From NCBI GenBank assembly GCA_030065155.1, contig JASJDI010000014.1, positions 1 to 39,549 on the forward strand: DNA of 39,549 nucleotides. Direction: 5' to 3'. The stretch comes from Xenococcaceae cyanobacterium MO_188.B29. GTDB lineage: Bacteria > Cyanobacteriota > Cyanobacteriia > Cyanobacteriales > Xenococcaceae. Each line of letters opens with the position of its first letter. The first letter of the stretch is position 1. The notes under the pieces are model-generated. The model was not told where the DNA came from and searched no databases. It worked only from the letters and a program-made list of their open reading frames with translations. Positions 1 through 8,586 of this stretch are shown here, piece by piece. Position numbers and translations under genes: made by a program.

Positions 1-650
1 GGAATTTGACAGTAAATATCTGACCCTTGTACCCTAAAAAAGGGATGGCGAGCCACAGTAATTTTTAAATATAAGTCACCACCTTCAAGACCTTGACCTT
101 TTAAGCGGATACGTTGACCGTCCATCATAGCAGGAGGCATATCAACTTCGAGCGAGCGTCCATCTTCTAAGCGGATACGTTCTTGTCCTCCTCGATAAGC
201 TTTGAGCAAGGGTAAAGTTAACTTAGCTTCAATATCTCGACGACTAGGGCGAGGAGGTACGACTCTTTCTCTTTTTGTTGTTCCTGGACGAAAATCAGTC
301 GTACTTACTCGACTACGATAACGCTCAGCAGTAGCCGTTCTCCCTACAGTCTGTTCATTACGAGCAAAATTACCAAAATTATTAACCGCAGTAGATTTGC
401 CGTTTTTGCCACCAATACCCCTTCTCGACCAAACTTTATTAAACTGGTCGTATTGCGATCGCTTACTCAGATCGGAAAGAACTTCGTAAGCTTCGTTAAT
501 ATCTTTAAATTTTTCCTCGGCAGCTTTATTACCAGGATTGCGATCGGGATGATATTTTCTGGCTAGGGTTCGATAGGCTTTTTTGATTTCTTCACTAGAA
601 GCAGTTTTAGTAACACCTAAAATTTCATAATAGTTCCGCAAGTTTTGCAT
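1..650 (-). CDS. dnaJ: DnaJ/CbpA-type co-chaperone, 3' end outside window
   Basis: This J-domain co-chaperone would stimulate ATP hydrolysis by its partner DnaK. It starts at the ATG at 648-650 and runs off the left edge, so about 216 residues are visible. The N-terminus ([13 protein letters not shown]) is a J domain of about 70 residues with the HPD motif inside [10 protein letters not shown] Gly/Asn/Arg-rich linker follows, then the start of a DnaJ C-terminal substrate-binding domain ([34 protein letters not shown]). No CxxCxGxG zinc repeats lie between them, so this is a type II (CbpA-like) protein rather than a classic DnaJ. It lies 180 bp downstream of the dnaK gene on the same strand. 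A dnaK3-dnaJ neighbourhood is known from other cyanobacteria, so co-transcription is likely. Confidence 0.9.
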   Translation of the reverse strand, partial: MQNLRNYYEILGVTKTASSEEIKKAYRTLARKYHPDRNPGNKAAEEKFKDINEAYEVLSDLSKRSQYDQFNKVWSRRGIGGKNGKSTAVNNFGNFARNEQTVGRTATAERYRSRVSTTDFRPGTTKRERVVPPRPSRRDIEAKLTLPLLKAYRGGQERIRLEDGRSLEVDMPPAMMDGQRIRLKGQGLEGGDLYLKITVARHPFFRVQGSDIYCQI

Positions 651-830
651 ATGGCAATTCTCAGTTATCTGTTATTAGTTATAGTTATGAACCTTCTGAC
701 GAAATATTTAGAAAGTTATTAAAAGTTATTAAGATATAGAGTTACTAATCATCAATTATCGCCCATTGGTTGCTCAAAAAATATCCTTTATAGTTTATTA
801 GTCAAATTTTACTGCTTACTGCTTATTGGT

Positions 831-3146
831 TTAGAACCATTCATCATCATCCTCATCCCAATTATTTTCATAAGGGATAGTTTGGGAACGATTACTACTG
901 TAGTAACGACGATTTGATGGATTTTCAGAATCTCTGTATCTAGGGCGCGAATTATCGCGTTCAGGGGAATCTCTTCTTTCCTTGCGATCGCGACTGTCAT
1001 CCTGGTAGTTATTGCTATAACCTCGGCTGCGACTATCTTCTTGATAGTTGTTATAGGTGCGATCGCGACTATCACTGCGATAATCATTTTGGTAGTTGCT
1101 ATAACCCCGACTCCGACTATCTTCTTGGTAGTTGTCATAGGTGCGATCGCGACTATCACTGCGATAATCATTTTGGTAGTTATTGTTGTAACCACCCGCA
1201 GTGGGATAGCGATAGTCATCGTTGTAGCTAGAACGACGAGGATCGTAAGAATAATCTTCGTCCATCATGCTTGTTTCTCCCGTAAAAGTTCGCCGAATTG
1301 CGCCGAAAAAGTCATCGTCTTCTTCGTCTTCATATTGCAAACGTATTTCTCGATTCAATTCATACAAAGCATCTTGAAGATCGGCTTGCGCTCGATCTAA
1401 AGCTCTTTCGTCATCTTGTTTGAGACTATCGAGGATTTCTTCACACAAAATATCGATGCGACGACGATAATAACCAGCAAATTGGCTACCAAAGTCGAGA
1501 GTAACTTCTTTTAATTTCCTTTGGGCTTGATCGGTTAACGCCTTAGCTTTGTTACGTTTTTCAACTCGTTCTTTTTTAGCTCGATCTTCGTCAGCAAACT
1601 GTTCCGCTTCTTTCATCATCCGATTGATTTCTGCATCACTCAGATTAGAAGCTCCTTGAACTGTAATTCCTTGCTCTCTTCCTGTAGTCTTATCTCTGGC
1701 AGTTACTTGCAAAATTCCATTGGCATCAATATCAAAAGATACCTGAATTTGCGGTATACCTCTGGGGGCAGGAGGAATACCCGTTAACTTAAATTTCCCT
1801 AGGGATTTATTGCCTGCTGCCATTTCTCTTTCCCCCTGGAGGACGTGAACCTCTACCATCGTTTGGTTATTTTCTCCAGTGGAAAAGACATCGGAACGAC
1901 GCACAGGAATAGTCGTATTACGGGGTAATAATTTTTTCATTACACCGCCGATAGTTTCTAAGCCCATGGATAGAGGGGTTACATCCAACAGCAGAATATC
2001 TTTAACTTCGTTAGTCAAAATACCCCCCTGAATTGCTGCTCCAACTGCTACTACTTCATCAGGGTTAACATTTTGATTGGGTTCAAGATCGATAAAACTA
2101 CGAACTAAATCTTGTACCAGCGGTATACGAGTAGAACCTCCTACCAATACCACTTCATTAATTTGAACAGGACTAATACCCGCGTCAGAAATTGCCCTTT
2201 TGAGGGGACGACGCAAACGACTCACTAAATCACCACATAATTCTTCAAATTTAGGGCGAGTTAGCTTAGTTTCAATGTGTTTAGGACCATCTGCCGTAGC
2301 AGTAATAAAGGGTAAATTAATTTCGGTTACGGTAACTCCAGAGAGTTCAATTTTGGCTTTTTCTGCTGCTTCTGTTAGCCTTTGTAGAGATTGACGATCT
2401 TTCCGTAAATCGACTCCTTCTTTGGCTAGAAATTCTTCTGCTAACCAGTCTACTATCCTGCGATCGAAATCATTACCTCCTAGTTGGGTATCTCCACTAG
2501 TCGCTCTAACTTCAAAAACGCCCTCTCCTACATCGAGAATAGAAACATCAAAAGTACCTCCACCCAAGTCAAATACCATAATGGTTTGACTACGCTGTTT
2601 GTCTAAACCATAAGCTAACGAAGCTGCTGTAGGTTCATTGAGGATACGTAAAACTTCTAATCCCGCAATTTTGCCAGCATCTCTAGTGGCTTGTCTTTGA
2701 GCATCATTAAAATAAGCAGGTACGGTAATTACTGCCTGAGTAATGGGTTCCCCTAAATAACGGCTAGCCTCTTCTACCAACTTCCGCAAGATCATTGCCG
2801 AAATTTCTTCGGGGACAAATTCTTTTTTGAGCCGAGGACAGCGAATTCTAATATTTCCGCTTTCATCAGGGCGAATAGTGTAAGGAACTCGCATTGATTC
2901 TGGTTGGAGTTCAGCGTATTTACGACCCATAAACCGCTTAATTCCGTAAAATGTATTTTGTGGATTTAAGACGGCTTGTCGCCTCGCTAGTTGTCCAACA
3001 ACCAATTCTCCGTCTTTATTAAAGCCAGCTACTGAAGGGGTTGTACGCATCCCTTCTGCATTAGCAATTACTACTGGCTTACCACCTTCCATTACTGCAA
3101 CTACAGAATTGGTTGTACCTAAGTCAATGCCGACTACTTTTCCCAT
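831..3146 (-). CDS. dnaK3: Hsp70 chaperone DnaK, DnaK3-like with long C-terminal tail
   Basis: ATP-dependent chaperone of 771 residues. The nucleotide-binding domain (about 1-385) shows GIDLGTTNS near the start, [10 protein letters not shown] and a VGGSTRIP signature. The substrate-binding domain follows ([17 protein letters not shown], then [12 protein letters not shown]). A helical lid extends to about residue 620. The last 140 residues are not standard DnaK: they are rich in Tyr, Asp, Ser, Arg and Asn, contain two copies of a 28-residue repeat, and end in an acidic patch ([11 protein letters not shown]). Length, tail and the dnaJ neighbour match the cyanobacterial DnaK3 class, described as membrane-associated, rather than DnaK1 or DnaK2. 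The assignment to DnaK3 rests on architecture and recall, not alignment. The spacer upstream contains two small hairpins. Confidence 0.92.
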   Translation of the reverse strand: MGKVVGIDLGTTNSVVAVMEGGKPVVIANAEGMRTTPSVAGFNKDGELVVGQLARRQAVLNPQNTFYGIKRFMGRKYAELQPESMRVPYTIRPDESGNIRIRCPRLKKEFVPEEISAMILRKLVEEASRYLGEPITQAVITVPAYFNDAQRQATRDAGKIAGLEVLRILNEPTAASLAYGLDKQRSQTIMVFDLGGGTFDVSILDVGEGVFEVRATSGDTQLGGNDFDRRIVDWLAEEFLAKEGVDLRKDRQSLQRLTEAAEKAKIELSGVTVTEINLPFITATADGPKHIETKLTRPKFEELCGDLVSRLRRPLKRAISDAGISPVQINEVVLVGGSTRIPLVQDLVRSFIDLEPNQNVNPDEVVAVGAAIQGGILTNEVKDILLLDVTPLSMGLETIGGVMKKLLPRNTTIPVRRSDVFSTGENNQTMVEVHVLQGEREMAAGNKSLGKFKLTGIPPAPRGIPQIQVSFDIDANGILQVTARDKTTGREQGITVQGASNLSDAEINRMMKEAEQFADEDRAKKERVEKRNKAKALTDQAQRKLKEVTLDFGSQFAGYYRRRIDILCEEILDSLKQDDERALDRAQADLQDALYELNREIRLQYEDEEDDDFFGAIRRTFTGETSMMDEDYSYDPRRSSYNDDYRYPTAGGYNNNYQNDYRSDSRDRTYDNYQEDSRSRGYSNYQNDYRSDSRDRTYNNYQEDSRSRGYSNNYQDDSRDRKERRDSPERDNSRPRYRDSENPSNRRYYSSNRSQTIPYENNWDEDDDEWF
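1057..1190 (-). repeat. 84-bp tandem repeat encoding the DnaK tail
   Basis: The string GTGCGATCGCGACTATCAC begins at 1057 and again at 1141, a period of 84 bp or 28 codons. The encoded unit runs from [13 protein letters not shown] through [15 protein letters not shown] and occurs twice, with a shortened third copy nearer the C-terminus (from about 970). Each copy contains an HIP1 octamer GCGATCGC that encodes part of SRDR. The open frames on the other strand across this stretch are by-products of the repeat. Confidence 0.85.
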
Positions 3147-3227
3147 TCGTGCAATAATCTCCTAGAATCTTTCCCCGCAAATTAATTATGATTTAATTTA
3201 CTCCAAATTTGCTAAAATCTAGAGTAC

Positions 3228-3257
3228 CCATTAAAAATGGCTGCCTAAAAACGGCAG
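3228..3257 (-). promoter_or_regulatory. Paired hairpins in the dnaK3 leader region
   Basis: About 80-110 bp upstream of the dnaK3 start, two short inverted repeats abut: CTGCC/GGCAG (arms 3241-3245 and 3253-3257) and CCATT/AATGG (arms 3228-3232 and 3236-3240). If transcription begins further upstream they would form adjacent stem-loops in the leader. No CIRCE element (TTAGCACTC-N9-GAGTGCTAA) was found. The regulatory role is inferred only from position. Confidence 0.25.
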
Positions 3258-3431
3258 ATTGAGACTTACCAAACTAGCAAGCTAGATTCAGTATATATTC
3301 TCTTGTCTGTTTGTTTATTCATACAAGATAACTTGCTCTGTACATTCTATCCAATCTCTTAAGACTCTTGTTGTTCTTTTCTCGATCTTTGTAAGTTAGA
3401 TTAGACATAATATTAATAGATTCATAACTGT

Positions 3432-3469
3432 CAAAAAATAAAAAAAGAGTAGGATTATCCCCACTCTTT
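3432..3469 (-). terminator. Rho-independent terminator of the DUF3747 gene
   Basis: Read on the minus strand, AAAGAGT pairs with ACTCTTT (arms 3463-3469 and 3444-3450) around a short loop, with extra GG/CC pairing inside. The stem is followed by a T-rich run. It lies about 60 bp past the stop codon at 3528. The rest of the 3147-3527 spacer holds the dnaK3 leader and nothing else recognisable. Confidence 0.75.
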
Positions 3470-3527
3470 ATATATTGCCATTTAGAATAATCTAGAGTAA
3501 ATTACAAGCATGGTTGGTGTTTTAACC

Positions 3528-4118
3528 CTATTGAGCAGTCCCTACTACGTTGCATCTCTGACCAGATTTATTTTGTGCTACTGAGTTCCCGCTCAAGTAC
3601 ACATGTTCGGTAGTAGTTCCCTCATAGGTACGTTTAGTTAAACGCCAACCTGGATTCAGAAGGATTTTTAAAGAACCAGAACCCACACCATTAGTTTTAC
3701 CAATTTCTATATCTGGTTTATCTGCATCTCGATGAGTAGCAATTAGTTTCAGTTCTCCATTGCTTTCAACTATATTAACTAGATAATCCATTCCGTAATC
3801 TTGACCATCTAAACGCACGGAATAGCCATTACTATCCACGCTACGTTTACAAGCATCGGTAAAATCAAAATTAAGTAGTAGAGGGTCTACAAAAACTGGA
3901 TTTACTCCGTTTTCACTCCAGCATTTTCTTTCCCCTGGCATTTGTTCTACTATCATCAAATTGTACCCATGACGATAAGGTGCAGCAACTACAACAAAAT
4001 CGCTTTGATCTACTTCTTTCTCTTCAAAAGAAACTGCCTGAATAGGTCTACAAGATAATAAAGTAGTAACAATTGCAGCAGTCATACCTGCTACTTTTAA
4101 TACTAATGAAAGTCCCAT
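3528..4118 (-). CDS. DUF3747 domain secreted protein
   Basis: A 196-residue protein of unknown function. Residues 1 to about 28 form a signal peptide (hydrophobic VLKVAGMTAAIVTTLLSC, then Ala-Val). The Cys at the end of the hydrophobic stretch is not in a clear lipobox. The mature part carries features I recognise from the cyanobacterial DUF3747 family: FEEKEVDQSDFVVVAAPYRHG, CWSENG, VDPLLLNFDFTDAC, DSNGYSVRLDGQDYG and LNPGWRLTKRTYEG near the end. Three cysteines in the mature part (about residues 66, 90 and 188) could form disulfides. The ATG has AGGAG five bases upstream. It appears monocistronic with its own terminator. Family members often occur with surface or S-layer-type proteins, so export is likely, but no biochemical role is known to me. 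Confidence 0.8.
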   Translation of the reverse strand: MGLSLVLKVAGMTAAIVTTLLSCRPIQAVSFEEKEVDQSDFVVVAAPYRHGYNLMIVEQMPGERKCWSENGVNPVFVDPLLLNFDFTDACKRSVDSNGYSVRLDGQDYGMDYLVNIVESNGELKLIATHRDADKPDIEIGKTNGVGSGSLKILLNPGWRLTKRTYEGTTTEHVYLSGNSVAQNKSGQRCNVVGTAQ

Positions 4119-4565
4119 GAAATCTCCTATCTATAACTTTAACAGCCTAGGAGACATGTATAACCGTTCAATCCTCTCACATTGATGTAAAGATAAAGCT
4201 TCAATATTTCCACGTAAATAAACTATTTAAGTAATACTAAAAATAATTTATTTGCAGGTGAAATATTACTGTCAGTACCTACCGAATCAATCGAAACAAT
4301 AGCAATCATAGTCTCTAAAATTGATATTTGAGTTCAGTATTTTTACTACTTTTTTTGTTTGATTTAACAAGCAGAGATTAAGCATCCTCGAAACCCTCAT
4401 TAAACACGACGTAGTACTAAGCAAGATATACCTTAGCTGAGTTGGACTGACAAGGAAAAAGGATAAAAGATTTAAGTTACTATAGAGATAATTAATAGCT
4501 AGAAAAAATACGTAATTATTAGAAAATAATCTCTAAATAGAATTAGGCTTTACTCAGGAGTTTTT
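4119..4565. other. Intergenic region between divergent genes
   Basis: This 447-bp AT-rich spacer separates the minus-strand DUF3747 gene from the plus-strand GTPase gene and must contain both promoters. No convincing -35/-10 pair, RNA gene or long repeat was picked out. AGGAG at 4556-4560 is the ribosome binding site of the GTPase gene. Confidence 0.5.
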
Positions 4566-4568
4566 TTG

Positions 4569-6002
4569 TTGTCAGACAAATTTGAGCAATGGGACGAGTT
4601 AGAAACTACGATAATTAATCTTGATGAAATTAGTTCAGAGATAAACTATCGCAAAGCCCAACAAGCTTTAAGAAATATAGTTCGTAATCTCGATCTAACT
4701 GCCGAAGAACAAACAGGATTAGAATCAGAAGTCGATCGCTTGACTGCCATGCTCGATAAACTAGAGCAATCGGTGGTTCAAATTGCTGCTTTTGGTATGG
4801 TAGGAAGAGGCAAATCATCTCTACTCAATGCCCTTCTTGGTCAACAAATTTTTCAAGCAGGGCCTCTTCATGGGGTGACAAAAGCTATTAACAAGGCTAA
4901 GTGGCAACTAACCCCAGAAAAACTAGGAAATAGCCAACAACAAGTCCAACGCCTCACCCTTTCCACTGGCATCGGGAACGGAGAAATACAGCTAATAGAT
5001 ACTCCTGGTATTGATGAAGTTAATGGAGAGACTCGCGAAGTTTTAGCCTGTGAATTAGCTAAACAAGTAGACTTGATTTTATTTGTTATTGCTGGAGATT
5101 TAACTAAAGTTGAATATGATGCCTTAGCTAAACTAAGAGAGGCAGGGAAACCGATTCTACTAGTTTTAAATAAAATAGACCAGTATCCAAAAGCAGATCG
5201 TCAGGCAATCTACCAGAAAATCTGTGATGAACGGGTAAAACAGTTAATTTCCCCTGAAGAAATTATTATGGTGGCTGCTTCTCCCATCGAAGTACAAGGA
5301 GTGCGGGGAAAAGACGGCAAGGTAAGAATACAGCGCACTCAAGGTAAACCTCAAATAGAATCACTAAAATTAAAAATCTTAGAGCTATTACACCGAGAGG
5401 GAAAATCTTTAGTTGCTCTCAATACAATGCTCTATGCTGATGAAATTAACGAGCAAATAATACAGCGTAAACTAGCAATTCGCTCAGAAACAGCAGATCG
5501 ATTAATTCAAAAAGGGGTAATGATTAAAGCTATGGCTGTGGCTGTTAATCCTGTCACGGCGATCGATCTTTTTACGGGTGCAGTGATTGATGTTGCTATT
5601 ATTATTGCTTTATCTCGTCTTTATGGTATTACCATGACTCAATCGGCAGCGGTTAGTCTGCTCAAAAAAATTGCTTTGAGTATGGGAGGTATTACTGCTA
5701 GTGAATTATTGGCTACTTTGGGTCTTAGTTCCCTTAAAGGGATTTTCGGTTTAGCAATCCCGATAACAGGAGGAATATCTCTAGCTCCTTATTTATCGAT
5801 TGCCATTGCGCAAGGAGGGGTAGCAGGAGTTTCTGCTTATGCGATCGCCCATGTAACTAAAACCTATTTAGCTAATGGTGCATCTTGGGGACCTCAAGGT
5901 CCTAAAGCTGTAGTACAAAATATTTTGGACTCTTTGGATGAAGAATCCATTTTGAACCGCATTAAAACTGAGTTAACAGCCAAGTTAAAACCAAAAGTTT
6001 AA
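4569..6002 (+). CDS. GTPase with C-terminal DUF697-like membrane region
   Basis: A TRAFAC-class, Era/EngA-like GTPase. A P-loop GMVGRGKSS lies at about residues 77-85, a G2 Thr in GVTK, the G3 motif DTPG at about 145-148 and G4 NKID at about 202-205. A 60-residue helical region precedes the G domain. The C-terminal part (about 310-430) is hydrophobic and Ala/Gly/Ile-rich (AVAVNPVTAIDLFTGAVIDV and following), as in the DUF697/YcjF-like GTPases common in cyanobacteria, so membrane association is expected. Two in-frame TTG codons (4566 and 4569) could start translation; 4569 lies 8 bases from AGGAG and is preferred. Two TM2-domain genes follow on the same strand. Substrate and partners are unknown. 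Confidence 0.82.
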   Translation: MSDKFEQWDELETTIINLDEISSEINYRKAQQALRNIVRNLDLTAEEQTGLESEVDRLTAMLDKLEQSVVQIAAFGMVGRGKSSLLNALLGQQIFQAGPLHGVTKAINKAKWQLTPEKLGNSQQQVQRLTLSTGIGNGEIQLIDTPGIDEVNGETREVLACELAKQVDLILFVIAGDLTKVEYDALAKLREAGKPILLVLNKIDQYPKADRQAIYQKICDERVKQLISPEEIIMVAASPIEVQGVRGKDGKVRIQRTQGKPQIESLKLKILELLHREGKSLVALNTMLYADEINEQIIQRKLAIRSETADRLIQKGVMIKAMAVAVNPVTAIDLFTGAVIDVAIIIALSRLYGITMTQSAAVSLLKKIALSMGGITASELLATLGLSSLKGIFGLAIPITGGISLAPYLSIAIAQGGVAGVSAYAIAHVTKTYLANGASWGPQGPKAVVQNILDSLDEESILNRIKTELTAKLKPKV

Positions 6003-6136
6003 TTTTATAGATCATTCCAATTATTTTGGGCAAGTTTATAAATTTTTAATAACAGTTTTCCCTGATAAATGGTGATCTCATAATAATGTTTATTACAATC
6101 AAAACTAGAGGAAACAACTAAGTTGTGATTTTGGTA

Positions 6137-6673
6137 ATGAGACAGCAAGAGCAAGAGATTAATACAGGTATTGCTTATATTTTGTGGGCTTTAGGAATTT
6201 TTGGTTTTTGTGGAATTCATCGTCTTTATCTAGGCAGAATTGGAACAGGCATACTTTATTTTTGCACTTTTGGTTTATTTGGTCTTGGTCAAGTAATCGA
6301 CTTATTTTTAATTCCTGATATGGTCAAAGAAAAAAATTATTATCTTCAAGAAAAAGCAAAAACAAATAATCTTCTACTCTGGACAGATATGGGTGAGGAA
6401 ATAATTAGAAGTAAAACCAGCAGTTTAATAAAACAGATGAAAACTCGCGTTCAGTCATCGCCAGCCCAAACTAGCCAATCCGATCCTATGTTGAAATTAC
6501 TCAAAGCTGCTGCTGATAATAATAATGTTCTTTCTCTTGGTCAAGCAGTTATGATTTTGGAACTACCAGTAGAACAAGTAGAACAGTTATTACAAAAAGC
6601 ACTAAAACAAGGCTTGGCTCATATAGATAATGATTTAGAAACAGGAGCAGTTCGCTATCATTTTGATATCTAA
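6137..6673 (+). CDS. TM2 domain protein with C-terminal winged-helix-like segment, copy 1
   Basis: A small membrane protein. Residues about 7-60 form a TM2 domain: a helix (GIAYILWALGIFGFCG), the signature IHRLYLGRIGTG, then a second helix ending GLGQVIDLFLIP. A polar linker follows. The last 60 residues (LLKAAADNNNVLSLGQAVMI to AVRYHFDI) look like a small winged helix. An upstream GTG at 6125 would add MILV, but the paralogue starts at the equivalent of the ATG at 6137, so 6137 is preferred. GAGG at 6108-6111 is far from either start. It is followed 182 bp later by a close paralogue. TM2 proteins are widespread, and no molecular role is established for this cyanobacterial form. Confidence 0.8.
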   Translation: MRQQEQEINTGIAYILWALGIFGFCGIHRLYLGRIGTGILYFCTFGLFGLGQVIDLFLIPDMVKEKNYYLQEKAKTNNLLLWTDMGEEIIRSKTSSLIKQMKTRVQSSPAQTSQSDPMLKLLKAAADNNNVLSLGQAVMILELPVEQVEQLLQKALKQGLAHIDNDLETGAVRYHFDI

Positions 6674-6855
6674 ATTTTGCCTAATTTATATCAGGTGCGC
6701 TTTAATATGGTGTACAAGACATTTGGATAAACTGGAAAATAAGTTTTTTGAAAAAGTTATTAACCTTTAAGAAAATTTTCAATAATCAATACAGTAATTC
6801 AACAACTTTAACTACAATTATAATTGTGTTATAAGACTCGATTTTAAGGTTAGCC

Positions 6856-7365
6856 ATGAGACAACAAGGACAGAAAATTCCTGAACTCAATAAGGGAATT
6901 GCTTATCTTTTATGGGCTTTAGCCTGTTTAGGTTGTTTTGGAATTCACCGTTTTTATCTTGGTAAATATGTTAGTGGAGTAATTTATCTTTGTACTTTTG
7001 GTTTATTCGGTTTAGGTCAATTGATAGATTTATTCCTGATTTCTTCTATGGTGGAAGAAAGAAACCATTATCTTTGGGCAAAATCACAAATACAAGATAG
7101 GTTTTACCCTCCCAATATAGCTCAGCAAAAACAACAATTTAGCGATTATAATTCAGGAGAAAAAAAGGAAACCGATCCTCTCATAACCTTACTTAAAACT
7201 GCTGCTGCCCATAATAATATTCTTTCTGTTGGTCAAGCTATTATTGCAATGGAACTACCTGCAGAACAAGTAAAAGCATTATTAGAAAAAGCAGTAAAAC
7301 AAGAATTAGCTAATATTGAGAATGATCCAGAGACAGGAGCAATTCGCTATCATTTTGATATCTAA
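6856..7365 (+). CDS. TM2 domain protein with C-terminal winged-helix-like segment, copy 2
   Basis: A 169-residue paralogue of the gene just upstream, with the same plan. It has a short N-terminus (MRQQGQKIPELNKG), a TM2 domain with FGIHRFYLGKYVSGVIYLCT and GLGQLIDLFLI, a variable polar linker, and a conserved end (LLKTAAAHNNILSVGQAI to GAIRYHFDI). The termini of the two copies are almost identical while the linkers differ in length and sequence. This fits an old tandem duplication with selection on both ends. AAGG at 6846-6849 sits 6 bases before the ATG. The stop codon overlaps the end of the convergent minus-strand gene by 4 bp. Confidence 0.82.
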   Translation: MRQQGQKIPELNKGIAYLLWALACLGCFGIHRFYLGKYVSGVIYLCTFGLFGLGQLIDLFLISSMVEERNHYLWAKSQIQDRFYPPNIAQQKQQFSDYNSGEKKETDPLITLLKTAAAHNNILSVGQAIIAMELPAEQVKALLEKAVKQELANIENDPETGAIRYHFDI

Positions 7366-7604
7366 ATTTTATCGAGAATGTTATTAAACTTATTAAACGC
7401 TTTTTTTTCGGCTAACTTATTTATCAATAAATAAATGCCAATTACACTTAACTGAGTAAACATTAAAATTACGTAAATAATCCAAGTAGATTGAAGACTT
7501 TCTGCTGAGGATAAAGAAATTACCATTGCACCAAAGCAAGCATAGGGAAGTAAACGAATCCAGGTGCGATGTAAAGGTTTTTGAGGTTTGGTGATTTTTT
7601 TCAT
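7362..7604 (-). CDS. Small two-helix membrane protein
   Basis: An 80-residue protein that I do not recognise. A basic N-terminus (MKKITKPQKPLHRTW) precedes two hydrophobic segments, RLLPYACFGAMVISLSS and WIIYVILMFTQLSVIGIYLL, and a Lys/Asn-rich tail. An in-frame TTG at 7619 would overlap the upstream stop codon but lacks a ribosome binding site, so the ATG at 7604 is preferred. It is the last gene of the glycosyltransferase operon, directly behind the 7616-8530 gene, so it may help anchor or accompany those enzymes. That role is inference from position alone. Confidence 0.6.
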   Translation of the reverse strand: MKKITKPQKPLHRTWIRLLPYACFGAMVISLSSAESLQSTWIIYVILMFTQLSVIGIYLLINKLAEKKAFNKFNNILDKI

Positions 7605-7615
7605 AATTATCTTAT

Positions 7616-8530
7616 TCAATTAAATACTTTGGTAACTTTATCGATCGCTCTTTGCCAAACAGTTTTCGGTTGGGGAATTGGTAAATCTTCTGGGGGATTT
7701 TCCTCGCCAAGATAACGATAATGTTTCCAAATATTCCAATAAGGACAGCCTGGTTGAATTTTAATCCCAGCCCAGTGTAGATATTGTAACTTTTGGTTAG
7801 TATTAGGATCGAACAATGTATAGTCTTGTTGTTGAAAATGTTTGCTTCCTGCCCAACTACCAGGGGCTTTTCCTGGTCTACAAACTATATTAAAACGTCG
7901 AGGGATACGTTTAAGTAACATATAGTTAATAATAGGTTGATCGGAAGTTTTTTGCGAAAAATCGAAGTATTCTGGATGGGAGACACATTCAGCAAAAATA
8001 TCGTATAAATCTTGTTCGGTAATTAAGTTTTTTTTAGAAGCCCAAAAACCACCGTTAAAAATATCTTGTAATTCTGTTTCTGTAAAAATACCTTCTTCGA
8101 TTACTTTAGGGGTAAATATATTTTTGATACCCCCAGAGTGTTGATAATCACAACATAAGAAATCATATTCTTGCAGATAATCAAGATTGTCGATAATTTT
8201 TTCAAAAACAACAATATCTGTATCAATATAGAGAAATTCATCAAACTCTCCGAACCAACAAGCTTGCTTACGAAACTGATTGGGACGAGCAAAAAAACCT
8301 TTACCAAAAATAGTATAAAGTTTTTGCGAGAGACGCTCAATAAAATCTAAATCTGGATATACTTGGACATTAAAAGAGTTTGCCAAGGTAGTAGCGATCG
8401 CTTGATAATTATCATCATAAGGAATCATCATAATTGGTGTATCTCGATCGTGTAACCTAATACTATTTAAAAGTGCGATCGCTTGCTCGCTTACTTTATC
8501 ATTAGCAGTAATATAAATACCACGACTCAT
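7616..8530 (-). CDS. GT-A fold glycosyltransferase-like protein (Npun_R2821/R2822 type)
   Basis: A 304-residue protein resembling cyanobacterial proteins annotated as the Npun_R2821/Npun_R2822 family, related to GT8-like nucleotide-sugar transferases. It opens with GIYITANDKVSEQAIALLNS, a typical start of GT-A sugar-nucleotide binding folds. FLYIDTDIVVF contains the metal-binding DxD (DTD, about 103-105). Later motifs are FNGGFWASKK, SDQPIINYML and YLHWAG, comparable to GT8 acceptor-side elements. There is no signal peptide or membrane helix, so it should be cytoplasmic. It is the third gene of a four-gene minus-strand operon and shares its fold with the upstream paralogue. Donor and acceptor sugars cannot be predicted. 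Confidence 0.75.
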   Translation of the reverse strand: MSRGIYITANDKVSEQAIALLNSIRLHDRDTPIMMIPYDDNYQAIATTLANSFNVQVYPDLDFIERLSQKLYTIFGKGFFARPNQFRKQACWFGEFDEFLYIDTDIVVFEKIIDNLDYLQEYDFLCCDYQHSGGIKNIFTPKVIEEGIFTETELQDIFNGGFWASKKNLITEQDLYDIFAECVSHPEYFDFSQKTSDQPIINYMLLKRIPRRFNIVCRPGKAPGSWAGSKHFQQQDYTLFDPNTNQKLQYLHWAGIKIQPGCPYWNIWKHYRYLGEENPPEDLPIPQPKTVWQRAIDKVTKVFN

Positions 8531-8586
8531 AAAAATATCCCTATAGTAGTTCAGAATTCAGAAGTTCAGAAGTTCAGTTATTTCTA

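Noticed and set aside
809..1400. Ile/Val/Thr-rich frames opposite or beside the DnaK tail
   Set aside because: They are generated by the repeat and the reverse complement of the Tyr/Arg/Asp-rich tail; the Hsp70 frame is continuous through this region.
3147..3527. CIRCE/HrcA operator upstream of dnaK3
   Set aside because: No TTAGCACTC/GAGTGCTAA inverted repeat was found in the spacer.
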